A stretch of DNA of 64,000 nt from Lingula anatina (Eukaryota > Brachiopoda > Lingulata > Lingulida > Lingulidae). Location: positions 1 to 64,000 of the forward strand of contig NW_019775399.1 of assembly GCF_001039355.2 (NCBI RefSeq). The letters run 5' to 3'. A model generated the notes under the pieces. That model did no database searches. It saw only the letters and a list, made by a program, of their open reading frames with translations, and was not told the DNA's origin. The position numbers and the translations under genes were made by a program. Below are positions 36,001 to 47,366 of this stretch, piece after piece. Position 1 is the stretch's first letter. Every line of letters starts with the position of its first letter.

Positions 36001-37630
36001 AATATAAGAATACATGATATGGAGAAATGTACTATTAGGCTAAGAATGGATATCAGTGCAGGTAAGTCTCCTTTTAATGATTTTCAAACATATACTTTAA
36101 GATTTGAAAGGGAAATTTTAAGATAACTGGAGTAAGTATGTGAGTAGCAAATAACTTAACGTATAAACTGTCATAAAGTTTGTGACTTTGTACCACAAAT
36201 CAGATTCACGTACACACGTTCCATTTACTAATTTGAAAGAATATATCTATAATTATACAAACTAACAGATAGATAGAAACATAAATTATGCAAAATACAG
36301 AAGAGTGACCAACCAACAAAAACATACCTTGTATAAAGCACTGCCACACTGCAGAGGGCCAGGAATGCGACCAGCTGCCTGAGCTGCCATAACTGTCATC
36401 TAATGGGGATGAGGGAAATGGCGACGACGAACTCACACGAGATTCACTTTCATCACTAAAACATTCATATTACACTATTAAGTTGACAGACTGCTATGAA
36501 ACGGGGAAAACCAAGTCAGCAATAAGGGTTTTAAGCATGATGTTTAAATCTTTTTTTTTTTAAATCCCTTGATCATTTCATTTCATCACTCCGTGCTTTA
36601 AATATGCTTATTCTCTAAAAACTGTTTAGTATACATTTATTTAGTACCAACTTTACACTGTAAAGAAAAAATGAAAAAAATAAAATCACCATGTTATAAA
36701 CAATTGCTACTGAAGTGTAATTTACATTAAAAAAATAATCACCATTTTGAAAATGTCAATTATAGTTATATATTTTATAAACTGTAATACAGTAAAAATT
36801 GGTACTTATAAAACTTAAATAATCTCTGTATAGATGAACTATATTTAGCCTAATTAAGTCTTCATAAAACCAAATTCTAAATACACTCACACTTTTTCAA
36901 ATGAGACCAATCAAATATCCCTTAAACAAGCTAACTCTTAAACAAACCAGACACCATTACATAAAAGAAAAAAAAAAAAAAACTCACCAGTTATATTTGA
37001 AATGACTTTCTGAGGCAGAGGAAGACAAACTTCTCATGTTCCCACGCACTGGAGAAGGAGAGCGTGTGCGTGGCGGACGAGCATACGAATGGAGAGAACA
37101 CTCCAGGAAGCTTTTGGTGGGACTTCTACAGAAAATACAAACAAAAAAACATCAATTTTATAAACACTGGGTATAATAGTTGCCTGAAAGTTACAAAATA
37201 AATCAATTTGTATCTCATTAGGTAAATATGAGTAAAATCAATCTGCTTTTGAGACTGAAACTTGATTTAAAAAATCTTGAAGATGTTGTTGAAAACAAAT
37301 AGTTATTAATAGCTGGAAGAGGAAAAACCCTAAAATAATATAGTCTATAGCTAGTGGTTGTTTCTTTCCAATACCTCTCAGCAGTGGACTGTTTCTGTAT
37401 TAAAGGACTCTTTGGTCCTGTGGCTATCTCGGCCAGCTGTTCCAGCCAGTTGGAAGTGGACACAGGCTGGACAGTCACATGATTGGCATTACTGTCCTCC
37501 CCATCTGTAGTGGACACCACATCTATGGGCGAGCTGTCCGAACTGTCCAGGCGGAGGGACGGTGGGGTATGTTTTGCTGACCGTGTTGTGGTCACTACTT
37601 CTAACATGTCATCATCCTCATCATCATCAA
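33053..37630 (-). CDS. HBP1: HMG box-containing protein 1 (HBP1), N-terminus not found
   Basis: Ten exons in transcript order: 37630-37375, 37125-36988, 36455-36328, 35989-35872, 35754-35591, 35311-35173, 34695-34638, 34190-34012, 33500-33353, 33064-33053, all phase-consistent, giving 445 residues. An acidic start (VDDDEDDDM) is followed by a SNWLEQLAEIATGPKSP motif, then an AXH domain running from AVWQCFIQGTR through REKGWSSFHPS to SYDFTPMDSSAVF, then an HMG box starting KRPMNAFMLFAKKYRVEY and ending PDCWKRKR. This order and these motifs match vertebrate HBP1, a sequence-specific nuclear repressor acting in cell-cycle exit and Wnt signalling. The last exon supplies only three residues plus stop. 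The exon upstream of 37630 (phase 1) is missing, so about 60-70 N-terminal residues compared with the ~514 aa vertebrate protein are not seen. Confidence 0.95.
33727..33825. repeat. Perfect 38-bp hairpin in HBP1 intron
   Basis: Arms 33727-33764 and 33788-33825 are exact reverse complements separated by 23 nt. The core terminus is CTACAGTGCAACAACTAC, flanked on both sides by TA, as in Tc1/mariner-type miniature elements. It could instead be a structural hairpin. The exact match implies a recent origin or recent repair. Confidence 0.85.
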
Positions 37631-39454
37631 CTGTAAAATGATACAATTATCTTAATACATAAATTTATATTGTACACATAGAAGAGAGTTAGCAACTAAT
37701 TTTAAAATTCACAATCAATGTTTTTTCAACAGTTTAGAAGTTAACATGGCATACAAAAATAAATTATAACATAAATTAAATATTCAAGTATACACATAAT
37801 TAGGCTGTTATATATTATATACGAGTAGCATGAAACAGATTTCGTAATCTTATTAAAATACTGATGGCAAATGCAATTCATGAATTTAAATAAAAAGGTT
37901 GAAAAGACTTGGGTGTAAAATAATGAAAATAAAAGTCAGTGTTTTATAATTGTCATATGCTGAGTATTTACTTATAAATCATGTGATTAGATTGTGTATC
38001 CTCGGAAGTTACATGTTCAGCAGTTTAAAAGCATTATGGGCAATTATTTCTTTTTAATTTAATTTTTAAATTTTTCTACATTTTTCTTTTAACAATACAG
38101 GGGGACTTATACTGTTATAAATTCATCACATTCCATGGCTTAATATTATATAACAATTATGTAGTATACAGCAAGATTATTATTAATATTAATATCAAAA
38201 CATTTACCTCACGCAGTAATGCAAAACAAAAAATTAAATTAATTTTTTTTAAAAATGATTTTTAAAACAAAACTTGCATGTGAATCATATACAAGTTGTC
38301 AACTTTGTCCCATTATATTTATGCTATGAAAATCAAAATGCAGAATTAAATCCTGTCCCATGCTAGTAGATTTCTTGACCTTAATTTGAATGCCACCTAA
38401 ATAGACTTCACATTTCTTTTGAACATTTTCATTAAAATTCTTGCTTCAATGTAACAACAATGGAAAAAAATATGAATAAATAAATTTTGAATAATTAAGT
38501 GCAAACCACACAAGAATGAATTTCAAGCAATCATACAAAGGCATATGTAATCAATTTTTTTTCTAAACACAGTCTTGTGAAATTTAATTTGTTGTGTAAT
38601 ACTCAATGTGTATGTTTAATTTTTTTCACACTTGAAATCAATAATTAATACAACAACATGGTTCAGTAATTGAAAGCATTCAATAGGTTTTATTTATAAA
38701 ATTTTGAGACCAATGCACAAAGTAAAGCTTATTCTGAAAGAATAAAGGAACACACTTTCACCTTGCAGTGGAGTCTTAAGTCATGTAAATGGTTGCTATT
38801 GATTTGAAATTGAAAAAGACTAGCAGCAAGCGACCTTTCAGAAACCCCTTGCACAGAACTTGGAACAATGCCAACACCTCATTCAATAGTACGATTTCCT
38901 TTGTTGTTATATCACCCAAAGAAAAATCTTGAGTCATCAAAATAAAAAAGTTAAAAAATTTAAAAATGCAAACCCCTTGAAACACGCATCAGTCTGAGAT
39001 GTAAAATGGGTTAGATAAATAATAAATCAACATTAAATCTGAGTGGCATTAGATTGAATGGTACTGTTGTGTTCGTGCATTTTCCTACCTTCACCCGGTG
39101 TGCTCTCCCTGCGCGGAGAGCGCGCAATTACGGTAAGTACTGCGCACACCAGGTGGAGAGTCCAACTTCCCTGCCTGATCCCGGTGAGTACAACTCAACC
39201 ACAGCTACCGTGCAGACGTGTACGGTACAGACGACAAAAATAATCAGAATTGAGACACAATACACAGTGATCTACAATCTCACTCCGTAAGTAGAACCAG
39301 TGAATACTTTATTGGCGACAAGGATGAGATTCGAACTCACGCGGGGAATATTGGCACTACAATATCGAGGCACTGCGTTTCGTTCGTGTGCTGGGTTTTC
39401 ACGTAATAGCGTTGAATAATCGAAGACGCGGAATTCGTGGTGCATTAACCCAAA
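37631..39454. other. Region between HBP1 and the AUNIP-like gene
   Basis: The 5' end of HBP1 (minus) must lie in or beyond this AT-rich stretch, but I could not identify the first coding exon. The right part contains a probable LTR and primer-binding site remnant (39063-39370). The AUNIP-like gene starts at 39455 on the plus strand, so the two genes diverge from here. Confidence 0.5.
39063..39370 (+). mobile_element. Probable LTR plus primer-binding site remnant
   Basis: TTGGCGACAAGGATGAG at about 39313 continues as ATTCGAACTCACGCGGGG, the complement of a tRNA 3' end reading back through CCA, acceptor strand, T-arm and B box. This is the usual layout just after the 5' LTR of Ty3/gypsy-type elements. 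The preceding ~250 bp beginning TGTTGTG near 39066 has promoter-like GC-rich sequence unlike its surroundings and would be the LTR. No gag/pol frame and no second LTR are seen before the gene at 39455, so only a truncated copy is proposed. Edges are approximate. Confidence 0.4.
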
Positions 39455-41081
39455 ATGGATGGATGGCTGACTACAAGAGATAAAAATAAGGTAAAAGGCT
39501 AATGAATGAATTCATCTACGGTAGCATTTTAGTAAGCTGGAGTAGTGAAAAGCTCGACAAAGCGCTGTGTTTGTTGAACCCTCTCTTCACAGTTAATACA
39601 TGCCATTAATGGCGAAAATTAATATAATTAAGCCCGCTCGCATCTTGGTTAAAAGGGAAAGGAAGGAGGTGGAGGAGAGAGAGAGAGAGAGAGAGAGAAA
39701 GTCCATAAGTAGAAATTTCGAAGCTTGATTATTTTAACAATACGTTGGCAAAGTCACTCTTGAACGCATTTACACTCGTGCTTGTCTTGCAGACACAATT
39801 GCTGGCGGTTCAGTGGGTTTTTGTAATAGTTTACGTTGGTTTTTTTAGTTCTTATTCTGCTTCACCTTTTCTACCTCCAGTACCTGCAGTCAGTAGCAAA
39901 GTAAGATCTTAAAGTGGGCTGTATATTGATTTTGAGTTTATTTTATTTATCGTATTTTTTGTTTATTCTATGTCAGCTTCCACAAGCTAGTGGAGATAGT
40001 TCTTGTCTTCCTGATGCAAAGCAACGGCGGATCCTTTCCTTTCTTCAAGTTCAACCAAAGAAGAAAGCAAGATCTTCGTGTATGTGCACTTGTTTTCTTA
40101 TGGCTTGAAACTTTTGAATATATGCATTTGATAAAAGCCTCAAGTTAAGAAATAATTTAAACATTTGGTTAAAACAAATAATGGACAAATTACTAATTTC
40201 ATTTTATGTTTCAGTATGATTTATATATTTATTTATTTGTATATTTTGCAGTAGCGGACAACACTTCTCTCCTTAAGAAAACAGAACATTCTACTTTTGA
40301 TCTACAGACTAACAGATGGTTGCCTTTCAACAGGACCCAAAAAGTCACAAGAAATCATTTTCCAGACAAATATGACACATCACCTGCTGTACACAGAAAT
40401 GACAGACATGTGTCCAACATAAAAGGATGTTCGCCTAATGATGAAAATGCAGAAATATGGAAAAATTGTTCCTACACCAAAAGAGAATATTCACATATCC
40501 CTATTAGAGAAACAAGCAAAAAGGAAACTAATTCTGCTCGTGAAGGAGAGAGCTCTCATTTTCTTAATGAAAAAAACAATGGTAGAGACTTATCTGAAAA
40601 CACAGAAGGCAGTGTTTTAAATTTCCTAGAGAGAGGAAGGTTAAGAAGAAAAAGAAAACTGCCCTCATCAGAAAACACTGTTGATGATGATGTGGAGGGT
40701 TTTAGTCTGCTGCATGGAGGAGAAAAACTGATTGTTCCTGATGTCCAGGACAGGATTATACAACATCTGTGCATTGACCTTACTGATGAAGATGTTGTTT
40801 CAAAAAGTTCACCAAATCACAACACCAACTATATGAAAAATAAACGTAGAAAAACTGACGATGACAATGACATCCAATCACCCACCCCTTTGAGAACCTT
40901 GGCTAACAACCCAGGTGTAAACTCTCAGTTGTCTGCGGGATGGAGAATATTTTCTTCTGAAATAGACGGTGTCTCTGAACCTGTTGATGTAACAGAGTGT
41001 CGTTTGCCATCTCCCTCGTACATGGTTGGTGAGGAATTCACGTGGAACACACAAAACTTATTTTCATCTACTGGTACTTAA
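39455..41081 (+). CDS. Basic nuclear-type protein with PIP-box-like motif, AUNIP-like, 322 aa
   Basis: Three exons, 39455-39490, 39977-40079 and 40252-41081, join in frame (phases 0 and 1) to 323 codons with stop. The start ATG has A at -3 and G at +4. Residues ~27-38 carry QRRILSFLQVQPKKK, close to a PCNA-binding PIP box (Q, I and F present, final aromatic replaced by Leu) followed by basic residues. The middle is hydrophilic with RRKRK and KNKRRK clusters that could be nuclear signals. The C-terminus contains GWRIFSSEIDG and TQNLFSSTGT. A short N-terminus with a Trp-Leu pair, a PIP-like motif and repeated LF-S/T-type C-terminal motifs recall vertebrate AUNIP, a DNA-end resection and Aurora A-binding protein. 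The resemblance is weak, so identity is tentative while the gene model is solid. Confidence 0.7.
39675..39698. repeat. GA microsatellite
   Basis: A perfect GA run in intron 1 of the AUNIP-like gene. Confidence 0.9.
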
Positions 41082-41294
41082 AAATAATCAAACAACAGAA
41101 CAGCTGTCAGTGTCAATAATTTGATCAGATTTTAGTTTGTTAAGGATTACACAGGTGTATTACTGAATGAACAGGTGGTATGAACCGGTTTCTTCTCCCA
41201 GCATGTAAGTAAACAGTGGAATAACAGCATTAAAACATATTAGTTAGCCAAGGCCATTCCCATAGACACCAGCGGTCACTATGGAGACTCTCCT

Positions 41295-41463
41295 CAGGGG
41301 CGGATCCAGAGATATTTTACTGACAGTCTTCCAAATTATTTTTGTTAATCCATCCTCCATTTTTGACCGTCTTCCGACAGAAAATATTAGATACCCGTCA
41401 ATGTAAACTTTAAAATCTGACCGTCTTCCGGAAGACCCAGAAGACGGCCTAAATCCGCCCCTG
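41295..41463 (+). mobile_element. Short hAT-like non-autonomous element, copy 3
   Basis: 169 bp starting CAGGGGCGGATCCAGAG and ending AAATCCGCCCCTG, with CTCCT directly on both flanks (41290-41294 and 41464-41468). It is nearly colinear with the copy at 6147 and is the most intact of the three. It probably lies in the 3' UTR of the AUNIP-like gene. Confidence 0.85.
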
Positions 41464-41825
41464 CTCCTTGAATCCAATCAGCTTGCTGCTTGTGTACCAA
41501 ATTATAACTTGAGCTCCCGTTTCATAGCGTTGACGCATTTTCTGGGTGATTTTCCAGAGTTACATTTTTCGTAATGTAGTCTTACTAAGTATTTCGATAC
41601 AACCTACATCTAACAAACGTGTGATTATTACAAACACCGTTGAAATAAAACTATAGATGTTTTAGAAATTCTTTCACAACATTTATCGCCCGGGGACAGG
41701 CTTCCCGCTCTGCAGCCTAAAAATCACGCGATGGTGAATACTAGTGTTTCTGTTATGTTTATAAATTCTAGTGACAACAGTAACACGTGTTTTAAGTTAC
41801 CAATTGCTTGCTTACTGATTTATTA

Positions 41826-41975
41826 TTCTGCTTCGAGGTAGATATGACCCCCCTCCCCCCCCCCCCCCCCCCCCTCCCCCCCCCCCCCANNNNNNNNNNN
41901 NNNNNNNNNNNNNNNNNNNNNNNNNNTTTTTTCTGCTTCCAGGTAGATATGCCCCCCCCCCCCCCCCCCCCCCCC
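41826..41975. other. Poly-C tract with 37-N gap and duplicated flank
   Basis: The gap is 41890-41926. TTCTGCTTCGAGGTAGATAT then C-runs precede it, and TTCTGCTTCCAGGTAGATAT then C-runs follow it. Either a short tandem repeat or the same locus assembled twice around an unsequenceable homopolymer. Frames across it are not real. Confidence 0.8.
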
Positions 41976-43212
41976 AACACACACACCTTTACACGGCTCA
42001 GACAGTTATATTGTTTGCGGGCGTTTGCGTGCGCGTATGTGAGAGATAAATGATTATGAACAAAATACAGTAGAAGACGATGTAAATTTTCAGCTTTCTG
42101 CATCTTATTATCGCCAGTGGAATGTATCACACGATAGTCTTAGATAAACCAGTAATTTTGGCACTTGAATCACATTGATAAGAGTTGTAAGAAGAAGTTT
42201 TCCTTACTATATAACTATGATGCATGTACTTAATCTGTAATCTGCGCTTTTTACTGTAAAGTAAACATCAGCCAAATGTTGTACTAATAGATAAAAACCG
42301 ATGATTACACCCAACCTTTATATCAAGCTACATTCTTGTGTATACAATAACATGTGCATGCATTATATACACAAACAACAGGCACGTACCCTGTACCCAG
42401 TCATTTCAGATCTGTAAAACTGCCCCCGTTAGATCAAATTTTGATGTAGAGCTCGGACATACGAAACTCTTACGTATCTCCTAGTTTAGAGTGAAGTTTT
42501 CAGGCCAAAAGGGCACCCCACCCCACCCCTTCGTCACCTGGCTGGAAGCCTGTTGTAACACAGTCTATGAGGGTCAAGTAGCATCATACGTAGGCCTACG
42601 CGATGTCAAGATAAAGTCTATACTGATATGACAACGACAATAGATGTGCGCTTGAACTCCGTCAACACACGCTTATCTCTGTCAACACCTATTTACGCAG
42701 TACTTCTGTTTCAAGAGTGGAGTCCTGTGACGACATTAATGTACACAGCATACGCATGTGTGTCATCCTCATGTGATGGACAGTTCATATCCTGAAGGGG
42801 CAATGTGTATATTAAGTTCTTACCATATTACCTGCCTTGTGACAACCACCTGAAAGCAATAACAACGACGCTCGCTGACTTCTTCTAGTTCTCTTAGCGG
42901 ACTTTTGCGTATTTGGCTGGTTGGGGTGGATCTCGGAGATATTTCTTCAAGTGATTAGACAACATTTTTCACGAATCCGGAGACGAGAATCAAAAAGACG
43001 ACGCAAGATAAGAGGCGAAGCATTGCACGGTCACGGCCTGTATTGTATAATGTGCTTTTCACTAGAGTGAGCAGCAGTAGGCCTAATTCATTAAAAAGAG
43101 ACGGACTAATTTAAAAATTTTTCAGAAATATTTCCCGATATTAAAGGAAAACGAAGTGGAGTAGAGCAGAGGGCATCGATCGGGTTTAATACAGACATTA
43201 AACAATAAAAAG

Positions 43213-44627
43213 ATGGCAATCTGCCATGATGAACAAGTAAGGACGTCTTTGGCGTTAGAGAACGTTTCCTTACGGGGATCGACAAAACCCATGATGGCAA
43301 TATTACAGTGCCCCATCTGTCTGATGCAGTACGACTTTGAGGAACATCACCCCCGACTTCTCTCTGGATGTGGACATACTGTGTGTAACGCGTGTGTAAA
43401 ATTGCTACTGGCTCGAGAAGACCCTCACACGGCATCCACGACGTGCGTATGTCTTTTTTGTAAAGTTCAAAGCACTCCCGTCAGCAACGATACGATATTG
43501 AATCTCTTAAGGCAATGTATGCGAGTTAACGGAATGGGTCTCAATGTCAAAGAGTTGAGCTGTGAAGAGTGCGGGACTAAAGGTGAGGTGCGAATATATT
43601 GCCGTACCTGCACCAGTTTCTTGTGTTGGAACTGTGAAGAGAGTCACATCCGGGTACAGTTACTGAATGACGATCTGCATGACGTCACTCTGTTTTCCCT
43701 GGAAAACAAAGATTGCAGTCACAAAGGTAAATTTTATTATATATTTATTTTTCATATTCTCATTATCTGATAGCTCTGTTTTGGGCCTGTCATTGTCACA
43801 GTTGCATTTAAAAGCACGATAATGTGTACAAGCTAGAGTAGAAGAAAAGAAATTCTATTTGATTTATCTTACAAAAAAAGCGTCTCAACCAATTTGAATT
43901 TCGATAAAAGTTGAAAAATATGAATATTGTGTGAAAAAAATATTTTTTTTATTTCAAAATTAAGATGCATTAGACGGGCAAATGTATATCTACGTACGTT
44001 TGTTTTTGCATTTACTTTTCAAACAGTTCTCTCCCAATGTGAAAAAATACGTTATGTTTTTCCTCTGCTCTCTCGGAAAAAAAAAAAAAAAAAAAAAAAA
44101 ATGGTGAAAGTCGCTTCGTTTCACATATTTTAGTATTGTCCTGTCGAAAGACTTTTCCTCCTCTCAGTCCTCTGCCGTATCTACATGTACATGTGTCTCA
44201 GTTGTCACGTCTGTTTTCACGTCTGTTTTCAAGCTTTGTGTCTTCAAAGTTCAAATTGATACTGCAGAAAAAAAGAAAAAAGACATAAACATACGAAAAA
44301 GAAAACTTACGGAAAACTTAACATACATGTACCAAAGAAGCATTCAGCTGAAATGGTTTACCTGTACCTTAAAAAATTGCCGAAATTACGTTCAGTCGAT
44401 AACGATAATTTTTTTTCTAGAACACTGATTCACATTAGCAAAGACCAAACCAGCCACATTTTTCTAGATTCCGATCACTAATTTTAACACTGAGTTAATG
44501 AGATAGAATCATATGACCATTATATATTGTGTTTGCTCATATTTCAGGAATTTTCGGCAACGGTCGCGAGGTGCTGCCTCAGTTTCAACCTCCAATCTGT
44601 GCGGAGACGATCGATTTTTCACTCTAA
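43213..44627 (+). CDS. RING finger plus B-box protein, 197 aa, two exons
   Basis: Exon 1 is 43213-43726 and exon 2 is 44548-44627. The phase-1 junction (AAAG|gtaaat ... atttcag|GA) is in frame, and the stop is TAA at 44625. Residues 33-83 form a C3HC4 RING: Cys33, Cys36, Cys53, His55, Cys58, Cys61, Cys80, Cys83. Residues 117-156 form a B-box: Cys117, Cys120, Cys130, Cys133, Cys138, Cys141 with His145 and His156. The RING suggests E3 ubiquitin ligase activity, as in TRIM proteins, but no coiled coil or C-terminal recognition domain follows; the second exon adds 25 residues ending ETIDFSL. It may be a genuinely short TRIM-like protein, or other splice forms may exist. ATG at 43213 was chosen; Met27 and Met28 are alternatives. 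Confidence 0.75.
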
Positions 44628-45966
44628 TGGTGTACAGTATCCATGCTCTTGCAACCCTTATGATAGGGTCCTATTGCCTATACCTTGAAGTTCTCACAAA
44701 ATCACCGCAATATGGATCCCCATGTAAAAACTTTCATTAATTTTCACGTGCCTATTGCAAACAATGATTTACAATGTCAGCATGGACGGCTATTTATAAT
44801 CAGCATTCTTTAAGCACGGCTTCTTTGAAACATTGAAGCTCCATCTAGCTTTTTAGAAATCACTTTATAGAATTAATACAAGTAGCGCAACTCGCTTCAC
44901 GATCAGCGTATGGCGTCACGTATTAAATCAACGTTACGTCACATTTCATAACATAACGTCATGTAACAAAGCAGCGTAGTCTTGAATTGTGCATTGATTG
45001 AGAGACATTCTCCTAACACTATCGATTGTAGACCATGGGTCAGTTTGACCTGGTCCTAAGAGAATTATGGATGCTGTAACAATGAGGTCCTTAATTTACT
45101 CAAACTTTACCGGACTGTATCACAAATAAAGCAATATATGTTTCATAGCTAGTTCTTTCTCACTTTTATTATTTTGGACAATTTCTTTCTGGAATATTTC
45201 TGACTGCTTTTATAACAAATGGGAAAGTTACAAGGAAAGCGGAAATGTTTAAATAAAGAACATGTATTTTGATCATATAATTCGCGTACGCAGTATAGCA
45301 GTACTATACATGTTCGGAAGTGGGCACGATATAATTGTTCACATTTATTTCTTATATAACAATTAAGTAGACCGTGCTGTTTATTCTCTCTAAAAATAGT
45401 GAATCCTCTCAGACAAAATACACCATTGACATAAATTCTGACAATAGATTTGCGTCGAAAATCCGGATACACCTTTATGTCAACAGAGCCAAAAATCCGA
45501 TATTTGTTTCCTGAATATTCAGACAAAACAAATACTGAAATTATTCTTTGTTGAATATTCTTCTCCCGACGGGTCCAGTTAACGAGAACACGCACTTGTT
45601 ATTGAGAAATCAAGCTCACCGTAGTGTGTCTCAAGGTGGTAAAGGAAAACAGTGTTGTTTCTTCATCTCTTGCGTCTAATACATTGACTTATAGACAAAA
45701 GTGGCCAGTCATTCGGAGAAATTAAAAGTTTCCGGAGAATTTTCTGCCTATAAAACAGTATTTGTGTCTTTTTGAAAATGGACAAGCTCCCACTGGTCCC
45801 AGACAATAACAATACCCGTACCCACATAATATCTTGATAACGAACCCAAGATCGTCATTGTGGAGCGAAGTTTCAGAGGAAAGCAAAGTTGTTCATGTCG
45901 AATCCCAACCTCTGTGTATAGTATTTTTCCGAGCAAAGGGAATTGGAATTTACTCTGTAAGACACG
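44628..45966. other. 3' UTR of the RING/B-box gene and intergenic DNA
   Basis: AATAAA at 45125-45130 lies about 500 bp after the stop codon and probably ends the transcript. The remaining ~800 bp up to the PAN-TSP1 gene show no coding features. Confidence 0.5.
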
Positions 45967-47335
45967 ATGGCCTTCACAAAGTGTCTTATCATGATGATGG
46001 GGATGGTGTTTTACCTGGAAATGGCTGAAGGTAAGCTTTGTACAGTAGTATATTTTAACGGATGTTATTTATGGGGTATGAAGTACCGTTAGTAATACTA
46101 GCGTTACTGTTGAAATATAACGTTCAGTCTCGTGTAGGTTATTTGAATAACTTACATCATGCCTTGACTTGCATTCATAAACGCTTTTATATAACATAAA
46201 AGTTGCGAAATCTGGCAAGAAACATAAGGAAGACATATCGTGGTATTTGACCGCCTGCTTTCAATATATGGGAGTTTGTAGCATTTTCGGATAACTTCTG
46301 CCATAAGCCATTGTCTGTAGGTACAAAGCTTAATATCCACGAAATTTCTCTCTGATGTTTTGGTACGTAGCCTCACATTAGTTATTTCAAAGGTTTGTGA
46401 GAGATAACGAATTTCTCTCGACGCAATACAGGTTAAAAATTGTATGTACTCCTTTATATGGTGTCAAACTTTTTTTATCCTTTTGGTTCCATGCATGTTG
46501 TCATAAATGATAAAAACTACAATTTTCTTCAGTTTCGTCTCCACATTAAAAATGAGATAACAAATATATTTTTTAAACTTTAAATTATAAAACTGAATAT
46601 TTATTACAATTTTAAACCTTTGGTGTCGGTGTGGTTATATTGAACTATCTATTGGTGCCACAGTATCATTAAAGTTTTTTTCGCTCTTGCAGGCCACGAG
46701 CTGTCTTTGCACAGAAACAGCGGTTGTTCTGAAGGCAAATTCTGCAAGACAACAGGGGTGGTGGTACAGGAGACTCCTATAAAGAATGCAACCGCCGCCA
46801 GCGCCATCCACTGTGTCTCTATGTGTGTGAGACACCAGGATTGTGTCTCCGTCAACTACAACTCCACTGATAAAACATGTTCTCTGATAAACGTCCTGCA
46901 CACAGCTTCTAGAAATCTAGCCCAGACTAATGCGACAACCGATCTTCATTTAAGCCCAGCCGTGTGCAGCGAGCAGGTAGTAATGAGATAATAGCTTAGT
47001 TAATTTTCAAACTGGACATTTCCTGCGTCTTTTAATGTTTACTGGCGCTCTCTGAATAGTGACGGCCCCTTGACCAACCCTAGGAACGCGTGTATTAATT
47101 GACGAACTTGATTGTGTAATGTTTGCACATTTTGATGCGGATGCGGATTCATCCGCATGTCTGAATAATACTTGGAATCAATAGCTTAGACGGAAGATTT
47201 TTAATGATTAAGAGGACCACCAGTTGTGTGTGTGTGTGTGTGTGTGGGGGGGGGGGGGGGCTGATTGCTAAATCGTCCCTATCTCTTTAGTACGCGTGCA
47301 GCTTGTATTTGTTCGGGGTCNCCAGTTGTGTGTGT

Positions 47336-47366
<31 letters not shown>

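Larger units (their letters stand above)
41082..43212. other. 3' end of the AUNIP-like gene and intergenic DNA
   Basis: Contains the hAT-like element copy 3, an AATAAA at 41644-41649 that may end the AUNIP-like transcript, a C-rich low-complexity tract with a 37-N gap, and the unnamed 5' flank of the RING/B-box gene. No coding exon is recognised. Confidence 0.5.

Noticed and set aside
39089-39200. First non-coding exon of HBP1 on the minus strand ending GTGAAG|GTAGG
   Set aside because: The donor is good but lies inside the probable LTR remnant, and no ATG or link to the phase-1 acceptor at 37630 can be shown.
39302-39370. A functional tRNA gene on the minus strand
   Set aside because: Only the T-arm and acceptor 3' strand are present; no matching GACAAGG 5' acceptor strand or D-arm occurs upstream, so a primer-binding site is the better reading.
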